The notes below the pieces were generated by a model. That model ran no database searches. It was not told where the DNA came from and worked only from the letters and a program-made list of their open reading frames with translations. From Trichoplax sp. H2 (taxonomy: Eukaryota > Placozoa > Uniplacotomia > Trichoplacea), in NCBI GenBank assembly GCA_003344405.1, contig NOWV01000069.1:186001-250000 (forward strand): 64,000 nucleotides of DNA. Direction: 5' to 3'. The position numbers and the translations under genes are program-made. Shown piece after piece: positions 34,901 through 47,487 of this stretch; position 1 is the first letter of the stretch; every line of letters begins with the position of its first letter.

Positions 34901-37900
34901 CTAGCCCCTGACTTATTTTAGAGGGGAATCATCATTTTTGGATTTCTTCTACTACTACGGTAATCAAAGTGTATTTTGAAGGACAAAATTGCCTACAAGC
35001 TCGCCACCATGATCATGAATCAATCAAAGTATACTATTCAAAATGTGCAATGTCGGCATTCATTTTGAGTGTAATAAGCCCCTTAATAATCATGATTGAC
35101 TGGAAATAATCTTATTCAATATCGTCCATAACATGATGTCATGGTTGTAGCCTAGAAGAGTCATAATTATGCTGTAATAATGTTGGCTACAGAGTGAAAT
35201 GGATTTAGCACAAAGGTTGGCTGTTGTTGATCTCAGCTCTTGACGTCGTTGATTCTTTTTATTTTTCAACTTTTTTCCCCACTTACCAGCTGCATCCAGT
35301 GGTCGTATCGTGTTGTTTTACTACTGAACAGCAGCATTCTACTCCATTAGACTGGATATAGAACACAAGTAGAAGTAATTCAACGCTGTTAATTTGTCCT
35401 TTTGCTGTTGTTGATCTCAGCTCTTGACGTGGTTGATTCTTTTTATTTTTTTATTTTTCAACTTTTTTTCCCACTTACCAGCTGTATCCAGTGGTCGTAT
35501 CGTGTTGTTTTACTACTAAACAGCAGCATTCTACTCCATTAGACTGGATATAGAACACAAGTAGAAGTAATTGAACGCAGTTAATTTCTTATTTGGCTGT
35601 TGTTGATCTCAGCTCTTGACGTCGTTGATTCTTTTTTTTATTTTATTTTTCAACTTTTTTTCCCACTTACCAGCTGCATCCAGTGGTCGTATCGTGTTGT
35701 TTTACTACTAAACAGCAGCATTCTACTCCATTAGACTGGATATAGAACACAAGTAGAAGTAATTTAACGCTGCTAATTTGTCATTTTGACCACCATCATT
35801 AGTCTAATTTTGTAGCCTGCAAGGGTAGGGGGTAAATTGACAATACCCAGGGTATTCTTGACTCACCAGGAGTGGATTCAAGACAACGTTCCAGTATAGG
35901 AATGGATCTGCTGTATCATACGTCTAGTGATGGATCATCTGGCTTGATTTTAATTGCCACTTGATAGTGTTGTCTATGGGATTACTAGTCCTGTATTCGA
36001 CGCTTGACTGCCTATTTTCAGGCGATGCACCGCGACTGGTCTTGGATACCCCCCCCCCAGAGAACAATGCTATAGCAGGTATATGTTTCATACGACAGTG
36101 ATCATACCAGTCTGTACCATAGAAATGGGATCGCTGTCGTCCATGCAAACTCCATGGCAAGAAAACCTTCTACAATGGATGTCATTGGAACGGCATTGAG
36201 CAAACCCTTATGGCGAATCGTTGACAGGTGTTGCACTTAAGCAGCAACTTTGACAAGAGAATAAACTATTAAAACGGATTAAACTAATGATATTCAGCCC
36301 TGCCACAATGGCTGTCTGTTCACAAGTCAGAAAATTGTTTCTTCTCTTACAAATCAGTGAAAAATTCCATCCCTAATACATGCCAATTCACAATGGCTAT
36401 CTGTGGAGAAGGGAGGAAATTGTTTCTTTACATACAAATCAGTGAAAAATTCCATCCCAAATACATGCCAATTCCTCGTTGTATAAAGCAAATGGACTGC
36501 GGTCGGTTGTATAATCTGTGTCAAGATTGTAACCAAGACTACAAAATGCTTTCACAATTTTTCTGTTCAAAGCAATAACATACGATTCTGTAGTATCAAA
36601 TATGTCTAATCTTCAACAAGAGGATAAACTAGCTATTGAAACGAATTAAACTAATGATATTCAGCCCTGCCATCACAATGGCTGTCTGTTCACAAGTCAG
36701 AAAATTGTTTCTTCTCTTACAAATCAGTGAAAAATTCCATCCCAAATACATGCCAATTCCTCGTTGTATATAGCGAATGGACTGCGGTCGGTTGTATAAT
36801 CTGTGTCAAGATTGTAACCAAGACTACAAAATGCTTTCACAATTTTTCTGTTCAAAGCAATAACATACAATTCTGCAGTATCAAATATGTCTAATCTTCA
36901 ACAAGAGGATAAACTAGCTATTGAAACGAATTAAACTAATGATATTCAGCCCTGCCACAATGGCTATCTGTGGAGAAGGGAGGAAAGTGTTTCTTTACAT
37001 ACAAATAAGTGAAAAATTCCTTCCCAAATACATGCCAATTCCTCGTTGTATATAGCAAATGGACTGCGGTCGATTGTATAATCTGTGTCAAGATTGTAAC
37101 CAAGACTACAAAATGCAGTTTTTCTGTTCAAAGCAATAACATACAATTCTGCAGTATTAAATATGTCTAATCTTCAACAAGAGGATAAACTAGCTATTGA
37201 AACGGATTGAACTAATGATATTCAGCCCTGCCACAATGGCTTTCTGTTTACAAGCCAGAAAATTGTTTCTTCTCTTACAAATCAGTGAAAAATTCCATCC
37301 CAAATACATGCCAATTCCTCGTTGTATAAAGCAAATGGACTGCGGTCGGTTGTATAATCTGTGTCAAGATTGTAACCAAGACTACAAAATGCAGTTTTTC
37401 TGTTCAAAGCAATAACATACAATTCTGCAGTATCAAATATGTCTAATCTTCAACAAGAGGATAAACTAGCTATTGAAACGGATTGAACTAATGATATTCA
37501 GCCCTGCCACAATGGCTATCTGTGGAGAAGGGAGGAAAGTGTTTCTTTACATTACAAATGAGTGAAAAATTCCATCCAAATACATGCCAATTCCTCGTTG
37601 TATAAAGCAAATGGACTGCGGTCGGTTGTATAATCTGTGTCAAGATTGTAACCAAGACTACAAAATGCAATTTTTCTGTTCAAAGCAATAACATACAATT
37701 CTGCAGTATCAAGGAAATAACTACAACAACTTTCAGTCTGGCTTGAATTCCATTTCTATCCAACGGTCATGACCGTCAATGCTGTCTTGCATGGCAGACG
37801 TTTATGTCTAATCTTGGACAGGTGTTGAACTCAAGCAGGAACTTGGACATGAGGATAAAGTGTTGAAACTGATTTTATTATGATATTCAACACTGTCACA

Positions 37901-40900
37901 ATGGCTGTCTATTGAGAAGTGAGCAGATTGTCTCTTGACCTTAAAATGAGTGGAAAATTGTATCCCAAATAATTCTCATTCCTAGTCATACAAAGCAAAT
38001 CGACTATTGTCGGTTGTACACTCTCTCTGTCAAGATTGTAACCAAGACTACAAATGCTTTCACAATCAATCATTTTATTCAAGGGAATAATATACAACAC
38101 AGTAGTATCAGGTAAACAAGTAGAATAACTTTCAACCTGGCTTGAACTGATTTCCATCCACTGGTCACGATCGTTTTAATGCTGTATAGTAGTATACTGT
38201 CTTCCATTGCGGACGGTTGAGCTGGTTGCACCAGGGTACATATTTGTAAAAACTGCAGTAAGAAGGTGTTATTGGATCGTTGATAATCCTATCAAAATAA
38301 CTTGAATAGGAAACCACTTCTTATTGCTTTAATTAACCTTTAATTTCTCTTCCAAACAAGACGTCTCCTTTTTTCTGTTCGAAATCAAATATCAGCATAC
38401 TGTTATGATTGTTTGTGGTCTATTTCTCATACTAGTGCTTGAACTTGGACGACAAGGATAAAATAACGCTTAGTCAAATGACGCCTATCAGTGACGAATT
38501 GCGTCCACTTTTTTGACTAATAATCAGTATCTTAGACACCTAGGCGAGGAATCATCGATACATTGACCTACCGAATTTGGACATCATTTTGATATCCTGT
38601 AATATTGGCTATGAGGCAATCAACAATGAAAGACAATCTTGCTAGCCACGCTTTATTAATGGATTGCATTATTTTACTTTGATACTTTTAGATTCGTAGC
38701 CTACGGTATACTATCAATTTAACTGAAAATAGTATTGAATCATTGAATCAACGATTTTCGGGTGGAAGACAAAATTCACCGAACTATTCTGAGGTAAGTT
38801 GAATTGTACATTTACCCTGCTTACAGTATATTCAAATAGAAATCTACTACATGAACGATCACTGCCTATTTTAATGTACAATGATATCGTCCCAAATGCG
38901 TTACTGTAAATTGTATGAATTTCCTTACAATTGCCTAATACGCGTAAATGAATCGATAATATCACGTCTTAACTAGTCAAATATCCAGAATCAAAAATTT
39001 CCAAATCATTTGGCCCTAAAACTTACCACACTTACTCTCATTGTTGTATCACTTCTGTTTGTCTTTCTGTTCTTAATGATGGGTTACAGTTATACCTGTA
39101 AAGTACAATAAAATTAGCTTGCGTCATAGTACTTACATTTTAACTAATCAATATCAACTGAACATAGAAATATAGATTATGATATCGTTATACGTTCAAT
39201 AAACTCTTGTATTTTGTTTATTATATCTTTTACCAACAGGAAATCAACGATTTACAAAATAGATTAGCTGTTTTAAAAGCACGCTTACGCCATTTAACTG
39301 ATCAAAGAAGTAATGGTCGTGCTCCTACAAGTACTACCAATAGCTGGAACAGCAATGATAGTAGTCAAGGTAATTCAACGTCTCAATCATTGCCACCAAT
39401 AAAGCGTGGCCAATTGCGAGCCTACCTACCAAATGAGCAAAGGACTGTGGTAAGCATTGTAAAACTTAGTGTACGTTTCTATTATGGTCTTAATAATAGT
39501 TGATAAATAAGACTCATTTCAATTCATAACAGACTATAAACCCTGTTCTTGTTAGCTGACCTAGCAAAAGCTCTACACATTTGATATTTAACTGGTAATG
39601 TAGTGTTGCGCTGCATACTTTTAGCATACATATTTTTGCTGCATACTTTTAAAATAATCTAGCGCCACTGTGATGTCACTCTAAAATATGATTATAGCAG
39701 TTTTTCAATTTGGCTAATTTTTTTTATGAACCGTTAGTTGCTCAACATAATAAGTCATAGGGGCCCTAAGAAAGTAACCATACGTATATGTTGTTGCGCG
39801 TGTATGATGATAGTTTAAAAAACCAAGTATACTTGTATTGAAAATTTTGCTCTGTAAAATATTCACTACTACATATGTTAGATAGAAAGCATGTACAGTC
39901 CAATCTTTTAAGGATTGATAATATATCAACAATATTAAATTATGAATGATATGGCAAAACTATTTCTACCAAGTCATTTTCTATACTTTCAGAACACTAA
40001 CTGACTTTCACTATGCTCACTATTGAAGTACTAATTTGCGCTCATTAACATATTTTACATTGTGCAGCAGATGTCGTCTAATTAAATTATCACGTCAACA
40101 TAATTCTTAAATAAATAATCTCTTGTTAAATTTGTTAGCATCACTAGATTATGTAGGCTTACAGCGAAGTATAAATTGATCATATCGTGCAGTTTCAATG
40201 ATGTTTCATCCAATGACTTATCTACTATATACTTCATTTTATTCTTATTGGTAGTTTATGCAGTTGGTAACAATGTCACAACGCAAATTAGGCACTAGAA
40301 ATAATAGTATCACCTTTTAAAACTAGGTACAAGTTAAACCTGGCGTAACCTTGCGTTCCGCATTGACTAAAGCGATGAAAATGCGTGGATTGCAACCTGA
40401 AACTTGCGAAGTTTATGAATTTCGATCGCGGTAAGTCAGTCACCTGGTAATGTTTGGATAATGTACCCGTATTCACTTGCTAGACCCATACTGCACTTGA
40501 ATGTAATCCAACAGCCCTAGAAATTGGACTGAGCTGGAGATATCGTTATAATACAATATCTTCATGCAAGAATGTCATGTATTACAACGATATAGTGACA
40601 CTATGGTCTCAGTTACATGATGGTGTATTATATACTGAAGCAATAAAAAGACTTCTAATTAGTACGGTGTTATAATTCAATCGATTATCATGTAGGACTC
40701 CTATCGATTGGGAAACTGACATGGCGGTCCTTGAAGGTGGAGAGGTAAGAAACGATCGGTGCAATCTTTTTTCCAGTTTATCGATTTAAGTACAGCACAT
40801 TTTACAACTTTATTACGTTTCATTTAAATCAAAAGAATTAAAAAACTATAGATCTGCTTTCACATAGATCATAAATTCGATATTTAAATATGATTGCTGT

Positions 40901-43900
40901 TTCTTTCCGATAAATACCTTATCTATTTCTAACTTCAAAAGCCCTCTCAAACACTTTCTAGGAAAAGAGAATTTGTCGTTAACTATTAGTTCCGTTATCT
41001 CATGTTTCTTTTTTATCTGCTTACAGTAAAAATGTATGCTTTGCCAGATCTCGGATCACATGAATATTAATTTGCTCTGTTATGTCCATTTTCACGTGTA
41101 GATTTCAGTTGAAATTAGAGAACAGTTCTTAGAAGCCACTGGCATAAAACATTACTTCGTAAGTACCTTGTATCGCTTGTTATCCTAGTAAAATTGAGCA
41201 TGGCTGATTATAATTTATTGATTAAGTTGCATGATTGGCGCTTACTAAATTGCAATGTAACTTACCTTTTTCTAACCAACTGCAGGTAAAGAAAACCTTT
41301 TTAACACCTACTTTATGTAACAGTTGCCATCGCTTACTCATTCAAGGATACAGGTTTAATTACATATAATATAACTTTAAATCACCATATGTATGATTAC
41401 ATGATACTTGAATTAAAAAAATCTGCCTACATCAAACCAACTCTTAACGTAATCTAGATAATAGATCATACAAATCAAAATTATTATGATTTACTTTGTT
41501 TCATTATAATTTTGCAATAGATGCCAACGTTGTGGATTTCGATTCCATCCCAAATGTGATGCTTATGTACCAGCGATATGCGTTCAAAATGGAAATAGCC
41601 ACGTCATTCAGTGGTGAGTTAATCAATCCATTCATGGTTGTAATTTTATAGTGGAATCATAAATTTATTGTAAACGATTTCAATTTTTATGTTGTTGTGA
41701 TCACACTAGGATGTTAGCTAATGAAAATAGGGCTGTTAAAATAAAGACGGTTGAAGACCCTAATCGTCCTGTCCCTGCACTTCCATTAACTCCTGAATCA
41801 CGTATTCGGTCAACTTCTTCACCCAATGTTAATATGGATATAGATCAGGTAAGGGTATTGATTGTTTTCATTTTCTTTTCAATAGTTTTAATTAATTCTA
41901 CGTATCAAGAATTTGTGTTACTTCTATTTATCGTTGGATAAAGAACTAAATAATAACTAGAGTATTTTTGCTACTTGTAGAAAAATTTGAGAAATACGGT
42001 GCCGTTACAAGGTATTGAATTTATTTAAATAGTTAATATACATAATTTATAATGAATTTGCATTCAAATCAAGATTGTCCTTTATGATGTATACCATGTG
42101 TTTGGTAGTAAAAAGAATCTCTTATCATGGTATTATAATTTATCTCAGTAGGAATACGTTCAACAGATACAAAGCTTGCCACTGTTGATTCGATAACTCT
42201 TCCCAGGCCAAATAACATTCCAATACGCTCCCAATCACGGCCGCCCACCAATCTCATTAGGCCGACGGTAATAATTTCTCCTAATGAATCATCAAATCCT
42301 ACGCAAGTATCTTTCGCAGATGTTAAAACAGCCGAACGTGTGATAGTTTCAAAAGAGACTTTATTGCCAAAACCTGAAGATGATGCAAATTCTGGACGAT
42401 CAAGGTCCAAATCAAGTCCAGACGAAATGCGTCTTGTTAGTACAAAATTATTTAATCTTTTTCTCTATAGGAGAAATAGCATTGGCTAAATTATCTGAGT
42501 ACTTACAATTTAAATCATTCCTGTTACATAGCCTCGCAAGCGACATGCGAGAACAAGTGATGACTGGGAAATTGCACAATCCGATATTACAATTGGACCA
42601 AGGATCGGATCCGGTTCATATGGAACAGTATTCAAAGGACATTGGCATGGTTCGAATTAAAACTGAATTTCGAAATGCTACTGATAGATAGACGAATATA
42701 TCGGTTATAACTTCTATCTGATCTTTCTATTATAGGACCTGTTGCAATAAAAAAGCTTAATGTTACAGATCCTACCCCATCCCAACTACAGGCTTTTAAG
42801 AATGAAGTTACGGTTTTAAGGTGAGCTAAATTTACTTAGCAATGTTGCAATGATCAAATATTGAAGAGTAATATGTCCTCATATATTGCTGTACGTTCTT
42901 TATTCATATTATTATTTATACCTAGGAAAACACGACATGTAAACGTTTTATTGTTCATGGGTGTAATGTCCAAACCCTTCTTAGCCATCGTTACACAGTG
43001 GTGTGAAGGATCAAGTCTTTATCGCCACTTGCATGTAATGGAAACTAAATTTGAAATGCTACAGATTACGGAAATAGCCAGGCAGACAGCGCAAGGAATG
43101 GAGTATGTTATCAAAGTCTCGATTTAATCTTAAAATAATAAATGTTACTTTATGATTGGCTATCTATATACAGAGTATTAATTTTATTGTCTGTCGTAAA
43201 ATCTTATCTTACAGTTATTTACATGCGAAGTTCATCATTCATCGGGATTTAAAATCAAATAGTATCCTAAAACTGTTAATAGACCGTATATGTTTGCAAA
43301 TACTACTGATTATACTTTTAAATTTGCTCTCTAATTTTATTTGATCCAATCGCATTATTTTATTGTATTTCTTAACGATTCGAAGACATCTTTTTACATG
43401 ATGATTTAACTGTAAAAATTGGAGATTTTGGTTTAGCAACTGTGAAATCAAGATGGAGCACATGTCAAGATAGTGAACAACCGTCTGGCTCTATATTATG
43501 GATGGTAGATGCATTTTCACTCAACTTAATTTCACGCTATAGATTTAGTCACTATTTAACATGAATATGTTTGTGCAGGCGCCGGAGGTCATGAGGATGC
43601 AGGACGTTACACCGTACACGGTCAGGTCAGATATCTATAGCTTTGGCATGGTGTTACTTGAATTAACAACAGGAGAACTGCCGTATTCTCAAAAGAGCAG
43701 AGATCAGGTAAATGCAGATGAATGTATAATATCGATATTACAATTACTAAAAAATGTAAATTCATACTTTATCTATACAAGATAATATTTATGGTTGGAT
43801 GTGGACTTTTGAAGCCAAACTTGAATCAGTGTAGACCGGAAACACCTAAACATTTGAAAGCAATAATATCAGACTGTTGTAAATATTCTCGAGATGAGCG

Positions 43901-44203
43901 CCCAGATTTTGCTCAGGTAAGATATATCTATTTTCGTCAATACGAAGCGAATTGCTAATTGCATTTCGTAGAAGGATTTTAACACCGATAATATCTGTCG
44001 CTTCTGCAATTTAGGTGTTGGGGGTACTGGAAAATTTGGCACAAGATATCCCAAAAATCCATCGTAGTATGTCAGAACCGATGATAAACAGACCAGATGA
44101 TGCATTAAGTATTGTTGGCACTCCAAAATCGCCAATTCCGAGTGCTTATGGGAACTTTTCATTTTTATCCAATACGAATACAATTGATAGCAAAATGACT
44201 TAA
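31978..44203 (+). CDS. RAF: RAF serine/threonine kinase, B-Raf type
   Basis: MAP kinase kinase kinase that binds Ras-GTP and phosphorylates MEK. Exons: 31978-32073, 38692-38793, 39240-39449, 40327-40430, 40696-40744, 41102-41158, 41286-41353, 41521-41613, 41710-41848, 41981-42011, 42149-42435, 42532-42649, 42736-42820, 42926-43102, 43215-43261, 43386-43504, 43579-43707, 43782-43916, 44015-44203. Total 2235 nt, 744 residues; human BRAF has 766. Residues 33-66 match the B-Raf-specific helical region. The Ras-binding domain is about 125-197 ([13 protein letters not shown]). The C1 zinc finger is 204-250 with its His/Cys set complete. 14-3-3 sites are RSTSSP 293-298 and RSMSEP 699-704. The N-terminal acidic motif TSDD is 420-423, the glycine loop 438-443, catalytic Lys 457, HRDLKSN 548-554, DFG 568-570, and TV 573-574 aligns with B-Raf T599/V600. 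The 42149 exon may instead start at 42152. The 42649 donor is a weak GTTCGA, but the protein join (HWHGPVAIK) requires it. Confidence 0.96.
34431..34790. repeat. Tandem duplication of about 175 bp
   Basis: Two copies (about 34431-34605 and 34622-34790) share AATGATCAGCAGTGATCC, GATGAACATTTGAT, CTGTGGAGAAGACC and GCGTTGATGTTGAACT in the same order, with scattered substitutions. The TTAGGG tract lies at the join. Confidence 0.8.
34609..34626. repeat. Interstitial telomere-type repeat (TTAGGG)3
   Basis: Three exact TTAGGG units, the typical animal telomere repeat, inside RAF intron 1 and exactly between the two copies of a local duplication. Confidence 0.85.
35218..35785. repeat. Three-copy tandem repeat, 184-192-bp unit
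   Basis: Units begin near 35220, 35404 and 35596 at GCTGTTGTTGATCTCAG. They are nearly identical apart from the length of a T-rich patch and a few bases. They contain no open frame of interest. Confidence 0.9.
36240..38200. repeat. Satellite-like tandem array, 276-285-bp unit
   Basis: The anchor CTAATGATATTCAGCCC occurs at 36284, 36651, 36936, 37212 and 37488, with a degenerate sixth unit anchored near 37876. Spacing is 367, 285, 276, 276 and about 388 bp. The first unit is longer because about 85 bp within it are themselves duplicated (36354-36440). Neighbouring units are almost identical, which points to recent amplification or homogenisation. The recurring small open frames are produced by the repeat itself. 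Confidence 0.92.
43262..43385 (+). other. U12-type (minor spliceosome) intron in RAF
   Basis: The donor reads GTATCCTAAA, and TTTCTTAAC lies at 43368-43376, about 10 nt before the AG at 43384-43385. Both match the U12 donor (RTATCCTT) and branch-site (TTCCTTAAC) patterns, and there is no long pyrimidine tract before the AG. It splits the codon of the Asn after HRDLKSN in phase 1. Confidence 0.85.
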
Positions 44204-46479
44204 GTATTATGATACTATATCCGTTTTATAATTAAAATCATGTAAAATCGCGAAAAAATCATATTTTAAACTTATGTACTAATTCTGTAAAATAAGATAC
44301 GTTTGTTAGATAGTGTAATGGGAAAATTTACTTTCCCGTGCGAAGGATTAAAAGATTTCCTATCTTCAAGATGAAATGTAATATAAAAATTTAAAGACAA
44401 AGAGTTTTTAATTATTTATTCAGTATGACACGTAATCATAACTTTTTTCCTAGCCGGGAACATTACGACGGTAATTTTACATAATTACTGCATTATTAAC
44501 GAAATACGCAGTGCTTTAAGAAAAAAAATTGAAAATAATTTACTCTATTAATCAATTGTAAATGATACCAAATTTGCTGATATAACTTTACGAAGGTGAG
44601 GAATAATTATTATAGGACTCTGCTGCATTTTTGCACAGAGTGATGAAATTTACTACCGATATTACATTATACCGTACTATTTATAACAACTTTATTACAA
44701 GATATACATTATTATCGCAGATGCTTATTTTAAGATGTGTTACTTATCATCGTGATGTTGTTTCTGCGCAATTTACTGCTTACTATATATGTATTTTAAC
44801 TGTTCGGATAAAGTTAATGTGGCGCTGCCTGTTTTACCGCAACATTAATTCTCTACTATTATACGCCTATGTACATGAATAAGACTATGAATACCGTGGG
44901 TTAAATATGTATAGCTCTTTAAGCCTGATTCTTAACCCGAACTAAGTAAAATTATACTTCTCTCTATTGAAATGCTATAAAACTATTAAATGGTGTTACT
45001 TGTCTACAATATCATCGTTCCTAGACGAAATTAATGACATGAGATCTGTATAGTTTCTTATTTGATGAAATCATTACATAAGAAATTATACAGACCCCCT
45101 ATCATTAATTTACCTTATTAATTAAATTTCAAATAGGAACATATCGACACTATTCGTAAGCTAACATCGTTAACCTAAAAGATTGAAATCTGCTATTTCT
45201 GGCTAGCTTAAAAAAATTTGAAGCGCTACCTATATTGTTGTATTTGAAAATAGTAATATTTATATGTTTCCGAATTCTAAGTTGTTTCGTCTGCATTTGT
45301 AATAAACCCTTTACAATTTGTCTGTAATATATGCGTTGACGTTAGTATTGTTCAACAGTTTTGGAGTATTGTTGCCTAGTTGACATACATACCCGTATGT
45401 GGATTTAAGAGGAGAATCATAATTCTCTTAGCAGGAATAGCTTTAATTTACTTTCTATAACTTCGGTAGAAAATACGAATGAATTACTTTGTAAAGGTAT
45501 TTATTATATACGTATCAAGTAGCTACATTATGCGAGATGATAAGCTGAAATGAGCTGCAGTATATGCGAATGTCACTTAGAATAACAATTTATTTTATGG
45601 CAACATTTAGTATTATTCTTGCCTAAGCGACTACAATTCATTAGCACAGCATTCAACGGTTTCATATTCCGTCGTAAGTTTATTGTAAGCACAGCCCTTT
45701 TAAGATGAATAAGGCTGCGGAAGACATTAGCAGAGGTGCACAAAAAGTATTTCCAGAGTGATTAGATGGAAAGTTATACAAAGTTTATACGTGTAGAAAT
45801 CTGAAATGGTTGGCAAAACTAATCACTATTAACTAATGAATTCTATAGTGATGTTGAATAATATTCTAAGTGATACGATCATATTACGCGCGTACAGTAG
45901 TGTCCAGTTAATACGCGTATAAGTAAAATAACTGCTAGTGTTAATTTGTTCAGAGTTACCGCTAATTATATCTTTTTAATTTCTTCAATCTCATTAGCCT
46001 CTAGTATACTACAATCTCCAAGTCTAATATTATGTTTATAAGGTTTTTATACGGCGCATCGCATGATTCATACAAAAACATTGTTATTATACTGAATAGT
46101 TAGCTATTTGAAAATAATTCGATTTGAAACCTATCTTGACTTCAGAAATAGCAAGATCATCCATCTGGTATTGTAATACATTCAATTTATTTTGATAGCA
46201 TAAGTTAATAACATTAACAAGATCTTACTATAACAATAACTTGGGTATATTATACGTAAGTCGATTAAAACACAGCTATACGAACAATAAAAATTTGTTA
46301 TATAAAATAAGATTAAACTATCCAATCCAACAATGCTACAAAATATGAAAAAGTCTTTAATGTAACATTTAGAAACCTCGCAAAAGTATGAATAATATAC
46401 ACTATTTATAGATATCATTTTTAGATATACACTGATATTTGAACAATCTTGAATAGTATTGATTTTAAAGTACTATCGG
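44204..46479. other. Convergent intergenic region between RAF and TMEM167B
   Basis: AT-rich sequence holding both 3' ends. A possible minus-strand AATAAA (as TTTATT) lies at 46186-46191, downstream of TMEM167B. Short open frames at 44631 and 46182-46418 show no family resemblance. Confidence 0.5.
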
Positions 46480-47487
46480 CTATTTCAGTATCAAAATATA
46501 TAGCGACATTGCTATACAACTAAGGGACACCATCCAATGTAGCCTTGTGCCAATAATTGAAGCTACAGAAAAAAACATTAAGAAAACCTGCTTAAAAATT
46601 GCTAGAATGAATTTGTAAGGCATTCTATATACAGTAATAGAGATTTTACCATTCTACATCGATTACAAGTGTACATTTTTTCTTAATAAGTAAATTCTAT
46701 GATTTCGTGGTTCAATTAGGGTCATATGGTTTCAAAATCTCTCAATTTTATATATATTCAGTGGATTTATTTCGTAGCAACAATATCCGTTTATTTATTT
46801 GGTTTTGACTAACCTAAGTATTATATCACTATAATCTATTGCATAGGATAATAAAATTACTAAATCAAGCCAATGTACGCCACCTAAAGGCTTTTCTATC
46901 TGCTTATTCTTGTATAAAATCTAAGCTTTCTATTTTATAACTATAATCAGGTCGATTCGAAAATGCATGACTTGTTTCGTTATGATAACGTCATTCTAAA
47001 GTACCGAGATTATTCTAAATGTAGTAATGTATGAGAAATATTAATCTAATCGGTAAGTCTATCAATTTTAACTAGTCTATTCTTAACTATCCACAATTGG
47101 AAGTTTTCGGTATACTGTGTGATACTAATTGACATTTTAAACTTATCAGTGGTGGCATTTTTTATGCAATTTAGCTACCTTTGTAAAGAACACCCATCAG
47201 ACCTTTCTTCTCCGTTAATAGCCATTCTCGGAGTTTAGGAATATGTCTCATGTAAGCACAAGTACAGATTATTAGCAGGCCAATTGCTAGAACTCCATCA
47301 AAGCTATACGCTGTAAATAAACAGTGCCAAAATAATTCAATCAACAACAAGTAATGAGGGAATATTAGATGCTATCGATTACTCTAGCACAGATATCGCC
47401 TCAAACAAAACTTTACTAGTCTATGAATATTGTAAATAATATCGATAGCACTCAATAAGGTAATTGTAAGCTACTAAATGTAGTCAT
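46480..47487 (-). CDS. TMEM167B: TMEM167B / kish-B, small Golgi membrane protein
   Basis: Minus strand; exons 47475-47487, 47179-47310 and 46480-46562. They total 228 nt, 75 residues; human TMEM167B has 74. The second exon reads [19 protein letters not shown] then a basic linker ending [14 protein letters not shown]. The last exon reads [20 protein letters not shown] and ends ILILK, matching the family order of two membrane helices and a cytosolic basic loop. Kish proteins act in the early secretory pathway at the Golgi. The 13-nt first exon (MTTF plus one base) is the least certain part. It is supported by phase 1, by length against the family, and by a donor (GTAGCT) identical to the gene's second donor. 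The last exon's acceptor is TTCTGTAG. Confidence 0.88.

Larger units (their letters stand above)
32074..38691 (+). other. First intron of RAF, 6.6 kb, repeat-rich
   Basis: Starts GTAAGT and ends GATACTTTTAG. It is by far the longest intron in the window and holds a tandem duplication with an interstitial TTAGGG tract (34431-34790), a three-copy 184-192-bp array (35218-35785) and a five-to-six-copy 276-285-bp array (about 36240-38200). No nested gene recognised; the many open frames inside are by-products of the repeats. Confidence 0.75.

Noticed and set aside
36354-37670. Recurring similar small frames on both strands
   Set aside because: They are generated by the 276-285-bp tandem array and show no protein-like conservation.
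42069-42410. Minus-strand frame of 113 residues
   Set aside because: It is antisense to RAF exon 42149-42435, which is supported by phase and by the flanking protein.
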